A stretch of 64,000 nt of DNA from Flammeovirgaceae bacterium UBA976 (GTDB lineage Bacteria; Bacteroidota; Bacteroidia; Cytophagales; Cyclobacteriaceae). The notes under the pieces are model-generated. The model had not been told where the DNA came from. It ran no database searches and saw nothing but the letters and a program-made list of their open reading frames with translations. The stretch covers positions 5,991 to 69,990 of the forward strand of contig DBBU01000036.1 in NCBI GenBank assembly GCA_002292365.1, given 5' to 3'. Positions 46,553 to 56,163 of this stretch are shown here, in pieces; position 1 is the first letter of the stretch, and each line of letters opens with the position of its first letter. Both the position numbers and the translations under genes were made by a program.

Positions 46553-47023
46553 ATGGATAAAATTGACTCGCTTAATCAGGTAGCCCGTTTTCATAAAACC
46601 TTCCAACATCCGATTTTAAATCAACCTCAAATCCCTTCAAAGCAACGATGTGATTTAAGGGTATCCTTAATTGATGAGGAATTACAAGAGCTTAAAGAGG
46701 CCATTGCTGAAAAAGATATGGTGGAAATTGCAGATGCCCTATGTGATATCCAATACGTGCTTTCAGGTGCCATTCTTGAGTTTGGATTGGGCGAAAAGTT
46801 TCTAGCACTCTTCAATGAAGTGCAAAGATCCAATATGAGTAAAGCCTGTGAGAGTGAAGAGGAAGCACTTGCTACGGTTGCTCACTATAAAGAAAAGAAA
46901 GATACTCATTGTTATTATAGAGAAGTATCAGGTAAATATCTGGTTTTTAGAGAGGGGGATGATAAAACGTTAAAATCGATTAAATATTCCCCAGCGAATT
47001 TGAGCCCTATTTTGAATTCTTAG
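46553..47023 (+). CDS. MazG-like / PRA-PH-type nucleotide pyrophosphohydrolase family protein
   Basis: A 156-residue, all-alpha cytoplasmic protein. The metal-binding core is SLIDEELQELKEAIAEKD followed by VEIADALCDIQYVLSGA, matching the EExxE...ExxD pattern of MazG-type and phosphoribosyl-ATP pyrophosphohydrolase-type enzymes. These hydrolyse nucleoside triphosphates or related metabolites to monophosphates. The C-terminal ~60 residues (HYKEKKDTHCYYREVSG...) are a family-specific extension. It follows the small NSS partner by 7 bp, probably by chance. Confidence 0.83.
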   Translation: MDKIDSLNQVARFHKTFQHPILNQPQIPSKQRCDLRVSLIDEELQELKEAIAEKDMVEIADALCDIQYVLSGAILEFGLGEKFLALFNEVQRSNMSKACESEEEALATVAHYKEKKDTHCYYREVSGKYLVFREGDDKTLKSIKYSPANLSPILNS

Positions 47024-47154
47024 TTTTTCTTTACTAACCATAAAATGAGGCTTTCTACAGAGTATATTTTAGGTCTCAAAAATTGGTGAAAATTGATTTT
47101 TATATATCCTATATTGTTAATTTTACATTTTAAAACAAAGACAAATTATTGTAT

Positions 47155-48474
47155 ATGTTTGATAATCTGAGTGCTAAACTTGATCGTGCCTTTAAAAATA
47201 TTAAGGGTCAAGGTAGGATCACCGAATTAAATGTTGCCGCCACAGTAAAAGAGATCCGACGGGCATTGATCGATGCGGATGTTAATTACAAAGTGGCCAA
47301 AGACGTTACTGATTCGATCAGATTAAAGGCGATGGGGCAGGATGTCTTGATTTCTGTTTCTCCAGGCCAGCTATTGACTAAAATAGTGGCCGAAGAGCTG
47401 ACTGTATTGATGGGTCAAGAAAGCGTTCCTGTCAATTTAGACGGTAATCCCAATATTATACTTATAGCAGGTCTTCAGGGCTCTGGTAAAACTACGTTTT
47501 CCGGAAAATTGGCCCATAATATAAAGAAGAAAGGTCACTCGGTTTTATTGGTTGCTTGTGATGTTTACAGGCCAGCAGCGATAGACCAACTTAAAGTGCT
47601 GGGTGAACAAATAGACGTTGAGGTCTTTGCTGAAGCAGATAATAAAGACGTGATTTCTATTGCCAAAAATGCCATAAAATACGCCAAGGCCCATGGAAAA
47701 AAATCATTAATCATTGATACGGCAGGTCGTTTGGCTATTGATGAACAAATGATGGCTGAAATTTCAGAACTCAAAAAAGAAATAAAACCTGCCGAGACTT
47801 TATTTGTAGTTGATGCCATGACAGGGCAAGATGCGGTTCATACGGCCCAAGCGTTCAATGAGCGTCTTGATTTTGATGGGGTGGTGCTTACCAAGCTTGA
47901 TGGTGATACACGTGGAGGCGCCGCCTTATCTGTAAGAAGGCAAGTGGAAAAACCGATTAAATTCATTTCTACGGGTGAAAAAATGGATGCTATGGATCAG
48001 TTTTATCCAGATCGTATGGCGAAGCGAATTTTGGGAATGGGTGATGTGTTGACCTTAGTAGAAAGGGCCCAGCAAAATTTTGATGAAAAAGAGACTCAGA
48101 GAATCAATAAAAAAATCAAAAAAAACCAGTTTGGCTTTGATGATTTTTTAATTCAAATGGAACAGATCAAAAAGATGGGAAGTCTTAAGGATATCGTTGG
48201 AATGATACCTGGTATGGGAAAGGCGATAAAAGACGTTGATATTGATGACAATAGCTTAAAGCCTATAGAGGCCATTATTAAATCCATGACACCCAAGGAA
48301 AGATCCAGTCCGGAACTCATGAATAGGAGTAGAAAAATCAGAATAGCGAAAGGAAGCGGTACGACCGTGACAGAAGTGAATCAGTTGCTTAAGCAGTTTG
48401 ATCATATGCGTAAAATGATGAAATCTATGAATAAGATGGGCGGAGCCAAAGCATTGTCAAGCTTTATGAAGTGA
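47155..48474 (+). CDS. ffh: Signal recognition particle protein Ffh
   Basis: A 439-residue GTPase that binds signal peptides of nascent membrane proteins and delivers ribosomes to FtsY. The N domain (MFDNLSAKLDRAFKNIKG) leads to the G domain: GLQGSGKTTFSGKLA (P-loop), DTAGR and TKLDGDTRGGAAL, with the closing loop ISTGEKMDAMDQFYPDRMA. The Met-rich M domain holds KMMKSMNKMGG. An in-frame TTG six bases upstream is less likely than ATG 47155. It is convergent with pdhB. Confidence 0.96.
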   Translation: MFDNLSAKLDRAFKNIKGQGRITELNVAATVKEIRRALIDADVNYKVAKDVTDSIRLKAMGQDVLISVSPGQLLTKIVAEELTVLMGQESVPVNLDGNPNIILIAGLQGSGKTTFSGKLAHNIKKKGHSVLLVACDVYRPAAIDQLKVLGEQIDVEVFAEADNKDVISIAKNAIKYAKAHGKKSLIIDTAGRLAIDEQMMAEISELKKEIKPAETLFVVDAMTGQDAVHTAQAFNERLDFDGVVLTKLDGDTRGGAALSVRRQVEKPIKFISTGEKMDAMDQFYPDRMAKRILGMGDVLTLVERAQQNFDEKETQRINKKIKKNQFGFDDFLIQMEQIKKMGSLKDIVGMIPGMGKAIKDVDIDDNSLKPIEAIIKSMTPKERSSPELMNRSRKIRIAKGSGTTVTEVNQLLKQFDHMRKMMKSMNKMGGAKALSSFMK

Positions 48475-48490
48475 CCTTTTTCAACGAATT

Positions 48491-49468
48491 TTATCGATAC
48501 ATAACCGCATTGATGGCTGTGATGGTTTTTTTGACATTTGGTAATATTTCCTCAATCAAAGTAGGCGCATAGGGCAAAGGTAAATCTTTGCTTACAACCC
48601 TGTATATGGGTGCGTCTAAGTGGTCAAAGGCATTTCTTTGTACAATATGGCTGATGTCTGATGAAATGGAGGCAACAGGCCATGTTTCTTCCAACAAAAC
48701 CAATCGATTAGTTTTCTTTACTGAGGTAATGATGGTTTCATAATCGATGGGTCTGACAGATCTTAAATCAATCACCTCAACATCTACGCCTTCTTTTTTC
48801 ATTTCAATGGCGCACTCATTGGCAATTTTCATGAATTTCCCAAAAGAGACGAGGGTAACATCTTTTCCTTCCCTTACGATATTGGCTTTACCAATTTCTA
48901 GTATATATTCTTCTTCTGGAACTATTCCTTTGTCACCATACATGAGTTCAGATTCCATGAATATGGTAGGATCATTATCTCTTATGGCAGCCTTCAGAAG
49001 ACCTTTAGCGTCGTATGGATTCGAAGGAACGACCACTTTCAAACCAGGTGTGTTTGCAAACCAATTCTCAAAGTTCTGTGAATGTTGAGAGCTTAATTGA
49101 CCTGCATTTCCGGTAGGTCCTCTAAAAACGATGGGGACGTTGTATTGGCCTCCGGACATAGAGAGCATTTTAGCAGCTCCATTGATAATTTGATCAATGG
49201 CGACCAAAGAAAAGTTAAAAGTCATGAATTCAATAATGGGTCTTAATCCATTCATTGCAGCTCCAATACCTACTCCAGCAAACCCTAATTCCGCGATGGG
49301 TGTATCAATTACGCGCTTGGTACTAAATTCATCAAGCATACCTTGACTTACTTTATAGGCACCATTATAATCAGCTACTTCTTCTCCCATCAAAAAGATA
49401 TTCTCATCTTTTCTCATTTCTTCTATCATAGCTTCCCGAAGAGCGTCCCTGAACTGAATTTCTCTCAT
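48491..49468 (-). CDS. pdhB: Pyruvate dehydrogenase E1 component, beta subunit
   Basis: A 325-residue transketolase-like subunit that, with an alpha subunit encoded elsewhere, decarboxylates pyruvate with thiamine diphosphate and acetylates the E2 lipoyl domain. Family motifs are visible: FLMGEEVADYNGAYKVSQGM, RVIDTPIAELGFAGVGIGAA, VPIVFRGPTGNAGQL-SSQHSQ, ..VIDLRSVRPIDYETI and VLLEETWPVASI. The alpha subunit and E2 are not in this window. It appears monocistronic: a terminator lies upstream of it for the preceding gene and its 3' end converges on ffh with 16 bp between. Branched-chain 2-oxoacid E1 beta is a possible alternative but less likely. Confidence 0.93.
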   Translation of the reverse strand: MREIQFRDALREAMIEEMRKDENIFLMGEEVADYNGAYKVSQGMLDEFSTKRVIDTPIAELGFAGVGIGAAMNGLRPIIEFMTFNFSLVAIDQIINGAAKMLSMSGGQYNVPIVFRGPTGNAGQLSSQHSQNFENWFANTPGLKVVVPSNPYDAKGLLKAAIRDNDPTIFMESELMYGDKGIVPEEEYILEIGKANIVREGKDVTLVSFGKFMKIANECAIEMKKEGVDVEVIDLRSVRPIDYETIITSVKKTNRLVLLEETWPVASISSDISHIVQRNAFDHLDAPIYRVVSKDLPLPYAPTLIEEILPNVKKTITAINAVMYR

Positions 49469-49532
49469 AATAAGTGATAATAATAAACGAAGGTGCTAAA
49501 TTAAAACAACATGGTCAAATAGTTCTAAGAGT

Positions 49533-49567
49533 AAAAAAAAAGCTCCTCAGCGGGAGCTTTTTTTTTA
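49533..49567 (-). terminator. Rho-independent terminator after the OmpA/TPR gene
   Basis: A hairpin AGCTCC/GGAGCT (arms 49541-49546 and 49553-49558) is flanked by a run of As on its left and a run of Ts on its right, so it can work in both directions. It lies 12 bp downstream of the stop of the 597-residue envelope lipoprotein gene and 65 bp upstream of pdhB. The classic form makes the call strong. Confidence 0.85.
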
Positions 49568-49578
49568 AAATTTTAAAA

Positions 49579-51372
49579 TTATCTAATCGCCTGTGCTACT
49601 GCATCTGCATAATCTGAAAACTCTAGATCATTTAAGGCTTTCTCTTTTAAAGCAACATCTATTGACACGGCTGCTTTGAGCTTTGACTTGATACCACTTT
49701 CATTGTTGCTTCTTGCTGCGGTGACCGCTAAGTAATAGGCTGCATGTGCTGACAGCGGAGAGCTATTATTTATTTTGTTAAATTCACGATTTGCACCATC
49801 GATATTATCTCCTAAAAGATGTGCTAGACCTCGATTGAAATTTGCCACTTCACTATCGTCTGCTGCAGCTAAAGCCGCACTGGCTTTTTCATAATCTCCC
49901 ATTCTAATATGAATGGAACCGATAGAAGCATTTAGAACCTCTTTGAGGTCACCTTTTGCGCCTGAAACTGCTGTTGATAGGGCTTCAAAAGACTCTTGAT
50001 AAGATGCTTGCATCATAAGCGCAGTTCCTCTGTTAGCATGAACTTCGATATGATCAGTTTTGTTGGATGCAATGTCTAATTGGGTCAATGCATCTTGAAT
50101 GTTTTTGGCCATATCGTCTCCATTTTGTTCAGCCATTTGTAAATATACTGCCGCTAGATTATTGTGAGCGACCCAACTGCCTTCTTTTTTCGAGGCAGCG
50201 ATGTAGATCTCTTCTTTCTCTTTCAGGCTTGGGGTAAGAGTAGCCGCATATAATAATTCTTCATTGGAGAGTACTTCGCTCGTGGTATCCCCGTTTACAA
50301 TATGCTTGGCCAATAAAGAAATTTCAGCAGATGATTTTTTCTCTTTAACCGTGAGAATTTCAGTTTGAGCAGTTCTTAAGGATGGATAAACTTTATCAAA
50401 CACCGATTTATAAGCGGATATTTTTCTCATGGCCTTTTCCTTGTCTTCAAAAGAGCCTGAACCATTGACAATATTTAAAAATGATTTTTTGGAATCTTCA
50501 CTGATTTCAGAGGATCTCAAGGCTACTTTGAAGGCTTTCCAATCTTGAACGACAGGCTTGAGGATGAATTTAATATCAGCAGCGGTTCCCGTGTAATCAT
50601 ATTTGCTCATTTGGCTGCGGTAATATTTTTCTATTGCTTCAGCTCTATTTTCGGATAGATCACCGTTGATAGTTTCTGAACCTTCAGGAGAGTGCGTACC
50701 AGTGATCGTCACGGTGCGAGTTACATTCTTATCGGCGATGAACGCGGATAGATTTGATTTTTTTGCTTTGTTACTCTCTCCGTCCGTAGCTAAATATTGC
50801 GACAAATAGGAACTTCCTTGAGGAAAATAAAAATTGATATTAGTGGGTATCAATTCCTCTTGATCATTGTAACCATGAGCTGCATAATTGATTGCATAAT
50901 CATTTTGTACAGCTCTAGATGTAGTAATAATACCTACAGCTATTTCTTTTTTCGATGTGGTGAGGGCTTTTCCGTTTTTTGGATCCTTAGCTTCACCTTG
51001 AATGACTAAACGACCCGGATTCAGAGATGTGTTGTAGGGCATAGAAAAGGTGCGACTGACACGAGAAGTTGTTGAACTACTCTGAGGATAGTCTTCGGCA
51101 TTGAACTCAATGCTACCCACCTCTATCTCTTTATCACCATACTGATAGGTTGTGTTGAGCGTGTAAACTTTTCCAGTCGGAAGGATTTTTGGAGGTAACA
51201 CAGCAGAAAGATCAAAGGCAACTTGGTTACCATGAAGTTCCAATGGATCAGGGTTAACCTCTAAATCCTGCTTTTCGGCAAGTTTCACCATTTTTTTGAG
51301 CGCGCAACCACTAAATATAGCGGTAGCGATAATTGTGGCCACTATGAGGTTTAAATTTTTCATTTTGTTCAT
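49579..51372 (-). CDS. OmpA-like and TPR-containing envelope lipoprotein
   Basis: A 597-residue lipoprotein (IFSGCALKK, cysteine near residue 23). The N-terminal region is beta-rich (LHGNQVAFDLSAVLPPKI, ..YGDKEIEVGSIEF); the middle (about 190-260) looks like an OmpA-type peptidoglycan-binding domain, with INFYFPQGSSYL, TVTITGTHSPEGSETIN and LSENRAEAIEKYY. The last ~230 residues are TPR-like repeats (AYYLAVTAARSNNESGIKSKL). Such proteins anchor the outer membrane or belong to large envelope complexes. A bidirectional terminator follows it, and a 133-bp gap separates its start from the PspC gene on the other strand. Confidence 0.82.
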   Translation of the reverse strand: MNKMKNLNLIVATIIATAIFSGCALKKMVKLAEKQDLEVNPDPLELHGNQVAFDLSAVLPPKILPTGKVYTLNTTYQYGDKEIEVGSIEFNAEDYPQSSSTTSRVSRTFSMPYNTSLNPGRLVIQGEAKDPKNGKALTTSKKEIAVGIITTSRAVQNDYAINYAAHGYNDQEELIPTNINFYFPQGSSYLSQYLATDGESNKAKKSNLSAFIADKNVTRTVTITGTHSPEGSETINGDLSENRAEAIEKYYRSQMSKYDYTGTAADIKFILKPVVQDWKAFKVALRSSEISEDSKKSFLNIVNGSGSFEDKEKAMRKISAYKSVFDKVYPSLRTAQTEILTVKEKKSSAEISLLAKHIVNGDTTSEVLSNEELLYAATLTPSLKEKEEIYIAASKKEGSWVAHNNLAAVYLQMAEQNGDDMAKNIQDALTQLDIASNKTDHIEVHANRGTALMMQASYQESFEALSTAVSGAKGDLKEVLNASIGSIHIRMGDYEKASAALAAADDSEVANFNRGLAHLLGDNIDGANREFNKINNSSPLSAHAAYYLAVTAARSNNESGIKSKLKAAVSIDVALKEKALNDLEFSDYADAVAQAIR

Positions 51373-51505
51373 CGTTTATTAATACTATCCAAAGTTAATT
51401 TTTCTTTATATGCTTACAATATTACCCCAAAATTATAAAATAGTTCAATCTGTTGATATAAAAGATGTTAATATTTAACTTTGATGAGTTTTATATTTCA
51501 ATTTT

Positions 51506-51715
51506 ATGCAATATTTTATCGAAAAGTATGCTTTTGGGGTATGTAATGGAATAGGTGAGTATTTCAAAATACCAACTTCAAGTATCCGCTTGTCTTTTAT
51601 TTATGCCTCTTTTTTAACTTTTGGATCGCCCTTAATCCTTTATTTAGCGATTGCCTTTTGGATGAGTTTTAAGAAACTTTACAGAAGAAGAGAGAATACC
51701 CTTTGGTATTATTGA
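51506..51715 (+). CDS. PspC-domain small membrane protein
   Basis: A 69-residue protein with the PspC fold: GVCNGIGEYFKIPTSSIRLS then a hydrophobic pair of segments (FIYASFLTFGSPLILYLAIAFWM). PspC-domain proteins are often membrane sensors of stress linked to envelope damage. It overlaps the glycosyltransferase gene on the other strand by 7 bp at its end. The start is the only ATG of the frame. Confidence 0.85.
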   Translation: MQYFIEKYAFGVCNGIGEYFKIPTSSIRLSFIYASFLTFGSPLILYLAIAFWMSFKKLYRRRENTLWYY

Positions 51716-52713
51716 TTGAGCTCTCTATAAGTCTTTTTATTAAAAAAGAAATATTGTAGTGCAACACTCTCTATTGGATGTTCAAGGCTTATTTTTGGAT
51801 AAGCATGTTGACTTCTGTTTCTCCAATATTTTCGCAAGTTCAATATAAAGTCTAATTCCGCCTTCCATATGGCCTTGAAGTGACCAAATCCTTGGTATTT
51901 CCAAAACCAAAAAGCAGCACCCAAGTCGAAAACCATTCTTACAGGAATTTTGATAAGCTGTTTTTTTGGTAAGTTTTTTAAAAGCATGACTAGACCATTT
52001 CTGAAATTTAAATAAGTTTTTTGTGGATTTGAAGTAGATAACGTGCCGCCGCCTACGTGGTGTACTGTACTTTTTGGACTGAACCTAAATTTTTTCCCTT
52101 TCATTGCTAATCTCCAACAAAGATCGATTTCTTCCATATGTGCAAAAAAGTCGGCATCAAACCCGCCTATATCATTGAAGTCATTAGCTCTTATGACCAT
52201 ACAAGCCCCAGAGGTCCAAAACACATCAATGGCATCATCATATTGACCCTGATCATTTTCGATAGTATCAAAAATTCGACCTCTGCAGAAGGAGTAGCCC
52301 CAAGCATCGAGTTGACCACCGGCTGCTCCGGCATATTCAAACTTAGAAGGATCATTCTGATTCAAAATTTTTGGCTGAATCGCACTATAATCGGGATGTT
52401 CCTCCAAGAAATCAATCAAAGGATCTAACCAATTTAACGTCGTTTCAACATCAGAATTGATGAGGGCGTAATAGTCAGCTGCTACCTCTTTAAGGGCTAA
52501 ATTATAACCACCAGCATATCCATTATTTTCTTTTAATACGATTGCTCTGATTTCCGAATGATTTTTTTTTAACCAGTCTAATGAGGAATCTGTTGATCCA
52601 TTGTCGGCCACAATGATTTCATAATTACTAGAGGTTTTGATCAAGATACCTAAGTATTTTTTTAGAAAATCAATCCCATTATAATTTAAAATGACAATCG
52701 CAGTTACAGACAT
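51709..52713 (-). CDS. Family 2 glycosyltransferase
   Basis: A 334-residue GT-A-fold glycosyltransferase. The N-terminal GT2 domain contains VIVLNYNGIDFLKKYL-like start (AIVILNYNG), EIIVADNGSTDSSLDWL (nucleotide-binding) and YYALINSDVETTLNWL, the DxD-equivalent; the segment FFAHMEEIDLCWR is the catalytic EEIDLC motif. The C-terminal ~80 residues look amphipathic. It would transfer sugars to a glycan, for example surface polysaccharide or a glycoprotein. Its start overlaps the ybaB stop by 1 bp, so it belongs to the hisS-ybaB unit; a regular role there is unknown. Confidence 0.9.
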   Translation of the reverse strand: MSVTAIVILNYNGIDFLKKYLGILIKTSSNYEIIVADNGSTDSSLDWLKKNHSEIRAIVLKENNGYAGGYNLALKEVAADYYALINSDVETTLNWLDPLIDFLEEHPDYSAIQPKILNQNDPSKFEYAGAAGGQLDAWGYSFCRGRIFDTIENDQGQYDDAIDVFWTSGACMVIRANDFNDIGGFDADFFAHMEEIDLCWRLAMKGKKFRFSPKSTVHHVGGGTLSTSNPQKTYLNFRNGLVMLLKNLPKKQLIKIPVRMVFDLGAAFWFWKYQGFGHFKAIWKAELDFILNLRKYWRNRSQHAYPKISLEHPIESVALQYFFFNKKTYRELNQ

Positions 52714-53045
52714 TATATCATGCTGTTTAGATCCATTCCAGGAATATTTGGAAGCATACCTTGTGTAGCTTTTTGTAAATGTTCTTTGCTCTGTTCTTCT
52801 GCGGCTTTAATACCTTTATTAACAGCGGCTATGATAAGATCTTTTTGAAGTTCTTTATCCTCTTTTCCATAAAGTGAGCCATCTATTTTTAATTCCAAGA
52901 GTTCTTTGTTCCCATTGAGTCTTGCCGTTACCAAGCCTGCTCCTGAATCACTTTCTACAAAAAGATTACCTAGTTCTTCTTTGGCAATTTTTATTTTTTC
53001 TTGGACTTCTTTGACTTTGCCCATCATTTTCATCATATCTAGCAT
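52713..53045 (-). CDS. YbaB/EbfC-family nucleoid-associated protein
   Basis: A 110-residue DNA-binding protein of the YbaB/EbfC family. It starts with MLDMMKMMGKVKEVQEKIKI, continues with GAGLVTARLNGNKELLELKI and DLIIAAVNKGIKAAEEQSKEH, both characteristic. It would bind DNA as a dimer and affect nucleoid structure or DNA repair. It follows the T9SS type B gene by 15 bp, and its stop overlaps the start of the glycosyltransferase by 1 bp. Confidence 0.92.
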   Translation of the reverse strand: MLDMMKMMGKVKEVQEKIKIAKEELGNLFVESDSGAGLVTARLNGNKELLELKIDGSLYGKEDKELQKDLIIAAVNKGIKAAEEQSKEHLQKATQGMLPNIPGMDLNSMI

Positions 53046-53060
53046 ATTATTAATATTTTA

Positions 53061-54734
53061 TTATTTAATAAGAACGAAACTGCCCTGCTGCGTTAATAAT
53101 TCATTTTCTTCGGTATAATAATTGACTTGGTAGACATAAGAGCCCTTCACAATATCGCCATTTTGTTGACGCCCGTCCCAAAAATTATCTTTCTGCTCAG
53201 TAATAAAAAGTTCTTTTCCAGCAAGATTGAATATTTTGAAAGTGAATTGATCCGTAGGAAGACCATAAAACTTTAACGTTTCATTGATGCCATTGCCATT
53301 GGGGGAAAAAGCTTCGGGTACATATATTACCGGGTTAAATTTTATCTTCACTGCATTGGATCTTAAGGTAATACCTGCTGCATTGGTTCCTTCAGTCCAG
53401 ATTTTTTGATGAGTTCCCAACTCATGTGTGATGTTAATGGAATTGAGTTGAGATAATACAACGAGCTGGGTGATACTTTCTGTTTGATCTGAATTGACCA
53501 ATTGGTAATCCAGAGTTTGCCCTAATTTATAGGTACCATCAAAATATTCAGAGGTGTAAGCATTGGTGTAATAGTCTGATAATTCTAGATAGGTCGGCGT
53601 AATCTTGATTTTTTGTATGCTGGCGTCACATGAGGGAGTGAAAAGGAGTTCATAGCTGTATTTCCGGATAGGATATACGCTCGAGTCAACGTGCCCAGGC
53701 TGTATGTTGAATAAAGTATCGAACAAAACGTCATTTACATATTTTACGGCATGAAATAAACCATTACTGTTTTCACTAAAGTGCAAGGCAATATGATTTT
53801 CCGAATCATAGGTGGCGTAGGCGTAATTAAATGCAGTAGTGTCACTTTTAATGTCCAAACACAAGGAATCGCCTAATAGGATATTCTCATCATTGCATAG
53901 TGAAAGGGCATTGATCCGAAAGCATAAAGAAGAGAGGGATGCATCAAAGGGCAGGGATGGGAAAAATAAGGAATTAGAGTCCAATAAGCCGTCATAGATG
54001 GGCGTAAATACATCGGGTATTGATTGATATTCAATATTGTAATAAGTTGTTGAATCTGCTTCATAATATATTTGGAGTGAGACTTCATTTTGACATACAT
54101 AGTTCACGTAGGCGGAATCCACAGTCGAATAGTTGGTCAACTCAAGCATGAGAGCGCTCTGAACAGGTGAACTGCCGCAGTTAGGCTGCCCTCCGTTATA
54201 AAAACCCTCTATGATTAAATCGATACTGTCTACTTCAGGGACTTCTATGGTAAAGGGATTGGCTTCTTCTTTTAAATGCATGAACGTATCTGTAGAAGTG
54301 TATACTTGATAAAAATCATAATAATCGTCTAAAATCTTAATGGAGAGATGTTGACGGTCGCAGTAAAAATAACTAAATATAGGACTTACCGGCTCAGAAA
54401 CTTGGACCCATAATGAATCTTCTCTATCATCTCCCTCACTAATTATTTGATAAATAAGATAATCTCCAGGCTCTTCGTAGGTATAAAAGGTATCTACTGA
54501 GGTCACTGTGCCTAGATTGGCTTCGTAAATATAATTCCGAGGGACCTCATCACCATAATCAATAAGCTCTTGAATGTTTACCGTAAAGGGGGCACACCCG
54601 CGTTGATATGCAACAGAAAAAGAGGCATCTTGACTTATCTGTGCTACTGCTACAAAAGGAAGAATCAAGACAACAAAAATGGTAATTCTTAAAACAATTA
54701 ATTTGAAAGAAAATATGATGATCTTTTTAATCAA
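53061..54734 (-). CDS. Surface protein with type B T9SS sorting domain, PKD-like
   Basis: A 557-residue exported protein. The signal peptide ends AVAQ; the first ~100 residues resemble a PKD-like fold (RGCAPFTVNIQELIDYGDEV, ..YEEPGDYLIYQII). The rest is Ig-like and beta-rich without a known catalytic motif. The last ~95 residues form the gliding-motility-associated type B C-terminal domain: VYVPEAFSPNGNGINETLKF-like start (FSPNGNGINE), FNLAGKELFITEQKDNFWDGR, VKGSYVYQV. It is probably a surface or adhesion protein exported by the type IX system. The gene overlaps hisS by 4 bp upstream, an unusual operon position. Confidence 0.87.
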   Translation of the reverse strand: MIKKIIIFSFKLIVLRITIFVVLILPFVAVAQISQDASFSVAYQRGCAPFTVNIQELIDYGDEVPRNYIYEANLGTVTSVDTFYTYEEPGDYLIYQIISEGDDREDSLWVQVSEPVSPIFSYFYCDRQHLSIKILDDYYDFYQVYTSTDTFMHLKEEANPFTIEVPEVDSIDLIIEGFYNGGQPNCGSSPVQSALMLELTNYSTVDSAYVNYVCQNEVSLQIYYEADSTTYYNIEYQSIPDVFTPIYDGLLDSNSLFFPSLPFDASLSSLCFRINALSLCNDENILLGDSLCLDIKSDTTAFNYAYATYDSENHIALHFSENSNGLFHAVKYVNDVLFDTLFNIQPGHVDSSVYPIRKYSYELLFTPSCDASIQKIKITPTYLELSDYYTNAYTSEYFDGTYKLGQTLDYQLVNSDQTESITQLVVLSQLNSINITHELGTHQKIWTEGTNAAGITLRSNAVKIKFNPVIYVPEAFSPNGNGINETLKFYGLPTDQFTFKIFNLAGKELFITEQKDNFWDGRQQNGDIVKGSYVYQVNYYTEENELLTQQGSFVLIK

Positions 54735-56095
54735 AGGTTAGCTGTTTTCAAGTTTTCGATGATACCTTCGAAAGAAGATGTTAAGACCTTTCCAGTGCTC
54801 ATATTTTTTAATGGATAGCGAGCTTGTGAGATTTCGTCTGACCCAATAGTTATAACATAGGGAATCGCCAATTTATTGGCATAATTCATTTGCTTTTGAA
54901 TTTTGACCGAATCGGGAAAAAGATCAGCCGCAATGCCCGCCTTTCTTAATTGTTCGATGATTTTAATGCCATGCTTGAAAGCGGAGGCATCGAGATGAGT
55001 AATCAGTACTTTTGGCCCCCCTTTAGCTGTTTCGGGGAATAAATTGGATTCGGCCAGGACATCGTAGATGCGATCCAATCCAAATGAAATGCCAATGCCT
55101 GATACGCCTTTAAGGCCAAACATACCTGTCAAATTATCATAACGCCCACCCCCACAAATACTTCCAATGTTAACTTCTGTTGGTTTTACCTCATAAATCA
55201 TCCCAGTATAATAAGAAAGGCCTCGTGCTAAGGAAAAGTCAAGGGAAATTTTGAGACTCCGATCGGTGAATTCATCTAAAGTCTTAAAAAATGCAGTTAA
55301 TCCTTCAAAACCTTTATTTGAGTTACCTATGAGCTTAACTAAATTCTCAATTTTTAGAAATTTATCAATGGTAGCTGCAATAATTTCAAGATATTTTGAA
55401 ACCATTTCCGTATCACCTTGAAGTATACGGATCTCATGGAGTACTTTCTCTGTACCTATTTTATCTATTTTGTCTAACGCCATACAAAAAGGAATTTCTT
55501 TTCCTTTTAGATCAGCGGCAGCTGCCATTGCAAACAAAACTTCTCTGTGATTGATTTTTACTTCAAAACCGTCAAAATTTAAAGATTTGAAGACATCATG
55601 AATCAACAAGGTCAGTTCTATTTCATTCCAACTAGATCGAGTACCTATAATATCGGCATCGCATTGGTAAAACTCTCTGTACCTACCTCGCTGGGGTCGA
55701 TCAGCCCTCCATACAGGCTGTATTTGATATCTTTTAAAGGGGAAAGTGATGTTGTGCTGATTCATCACTACATGTCGAGCAAAGGGAACCGTTAAATCAT
55801 AGCGAAGACCTTTTTCAGCTATTTTAGGCAAAAGTGTTTTGGCACCCTGATTGTAATCATCCGAATCGGTCTTTTTTAAAAAGTCTCCAGAATTAAGTAC
55901 GTTAAAAATAAGTTGGTCTCCTTCGTCGCCATATTTTCCTGTAAGCACAGATAAATGTTCCATTGTCGGCGTCTCGATCGGCGTAAATCCGTACTTAATA
56001 AAATTACTTTGAATTTTTTCAATGATGTATTTACGGCGAAATGATTCAATTTGGCCGAAATCACGAGTTCCTTTGGGGATAGAAAGTTTTTCCAC
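54731..56095 (-). CDS. hisS: Histidyl-tRNA synthetase
   Basis: A 454-residue class II aminoacyl-tRNA synthetase charging tRNA-His. Motif 2 (RPQRGRYREFYQCDADIIG), the HisA-type motif SLARGLSYYTGMIYEV, and motif 3 (GVSGIGISFGLDRIYDVL) are visible, with the C-terminal anticodon domain from about residue 355. Length fits. It is first of a minus-strand unit followed by the T9SS type B gene (4-bp overlap), ybaB and a GT2 gene. It is divergent from the Ala/Lys-rich basic protein, with 68 bp between starts. Confidence 0.95.
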   Translation of the reverse strand: MEKLSIPKGTRDFGQIESFRRKYIIEKIQSNFIKYGFTPIETPTMEHLSVLTGKYGDEGDQLIFNVLNSGDFLKKTDSDDYNQGAKTLLPKIAEKGLRYDLTVPFARHVVMNQHNITFPFKRYQIQPVWRADRPQRGRYREFYQCDADIIGTRSSWNEIELTLLIHDVFKSLNFDGFEVKINHREVLFAMAAAADLKGKEIPFCMALDKIDKIGTEKVLHEIRILQGDTEMVSKYLEIIAATIDKFLKIENLVKLIGNSNKGFEGLTAFFKTLDEFTDRSLKISLDFSLARGLSYYTGMIYEVKPTEVNIGSICGGGRYDNLTGMFGLKGVSGIGISFGLDRIYDVLAESNLFPETAKGGPKVLITHLDASAFKHGIKIIEQLRKAGIAADLFPDSVKIQKQMNYANKLAIPYVITIGSDEISQARYPLKNMSTGKVLTSSFEGIIENLKTANL

Positions 56096-56163
56096 TTAAA
56101 ATATTTTTGACAAATCTAAGAAATCCTCTAATTTCGCACCTTGTAATTAACAAATAAAACAAA

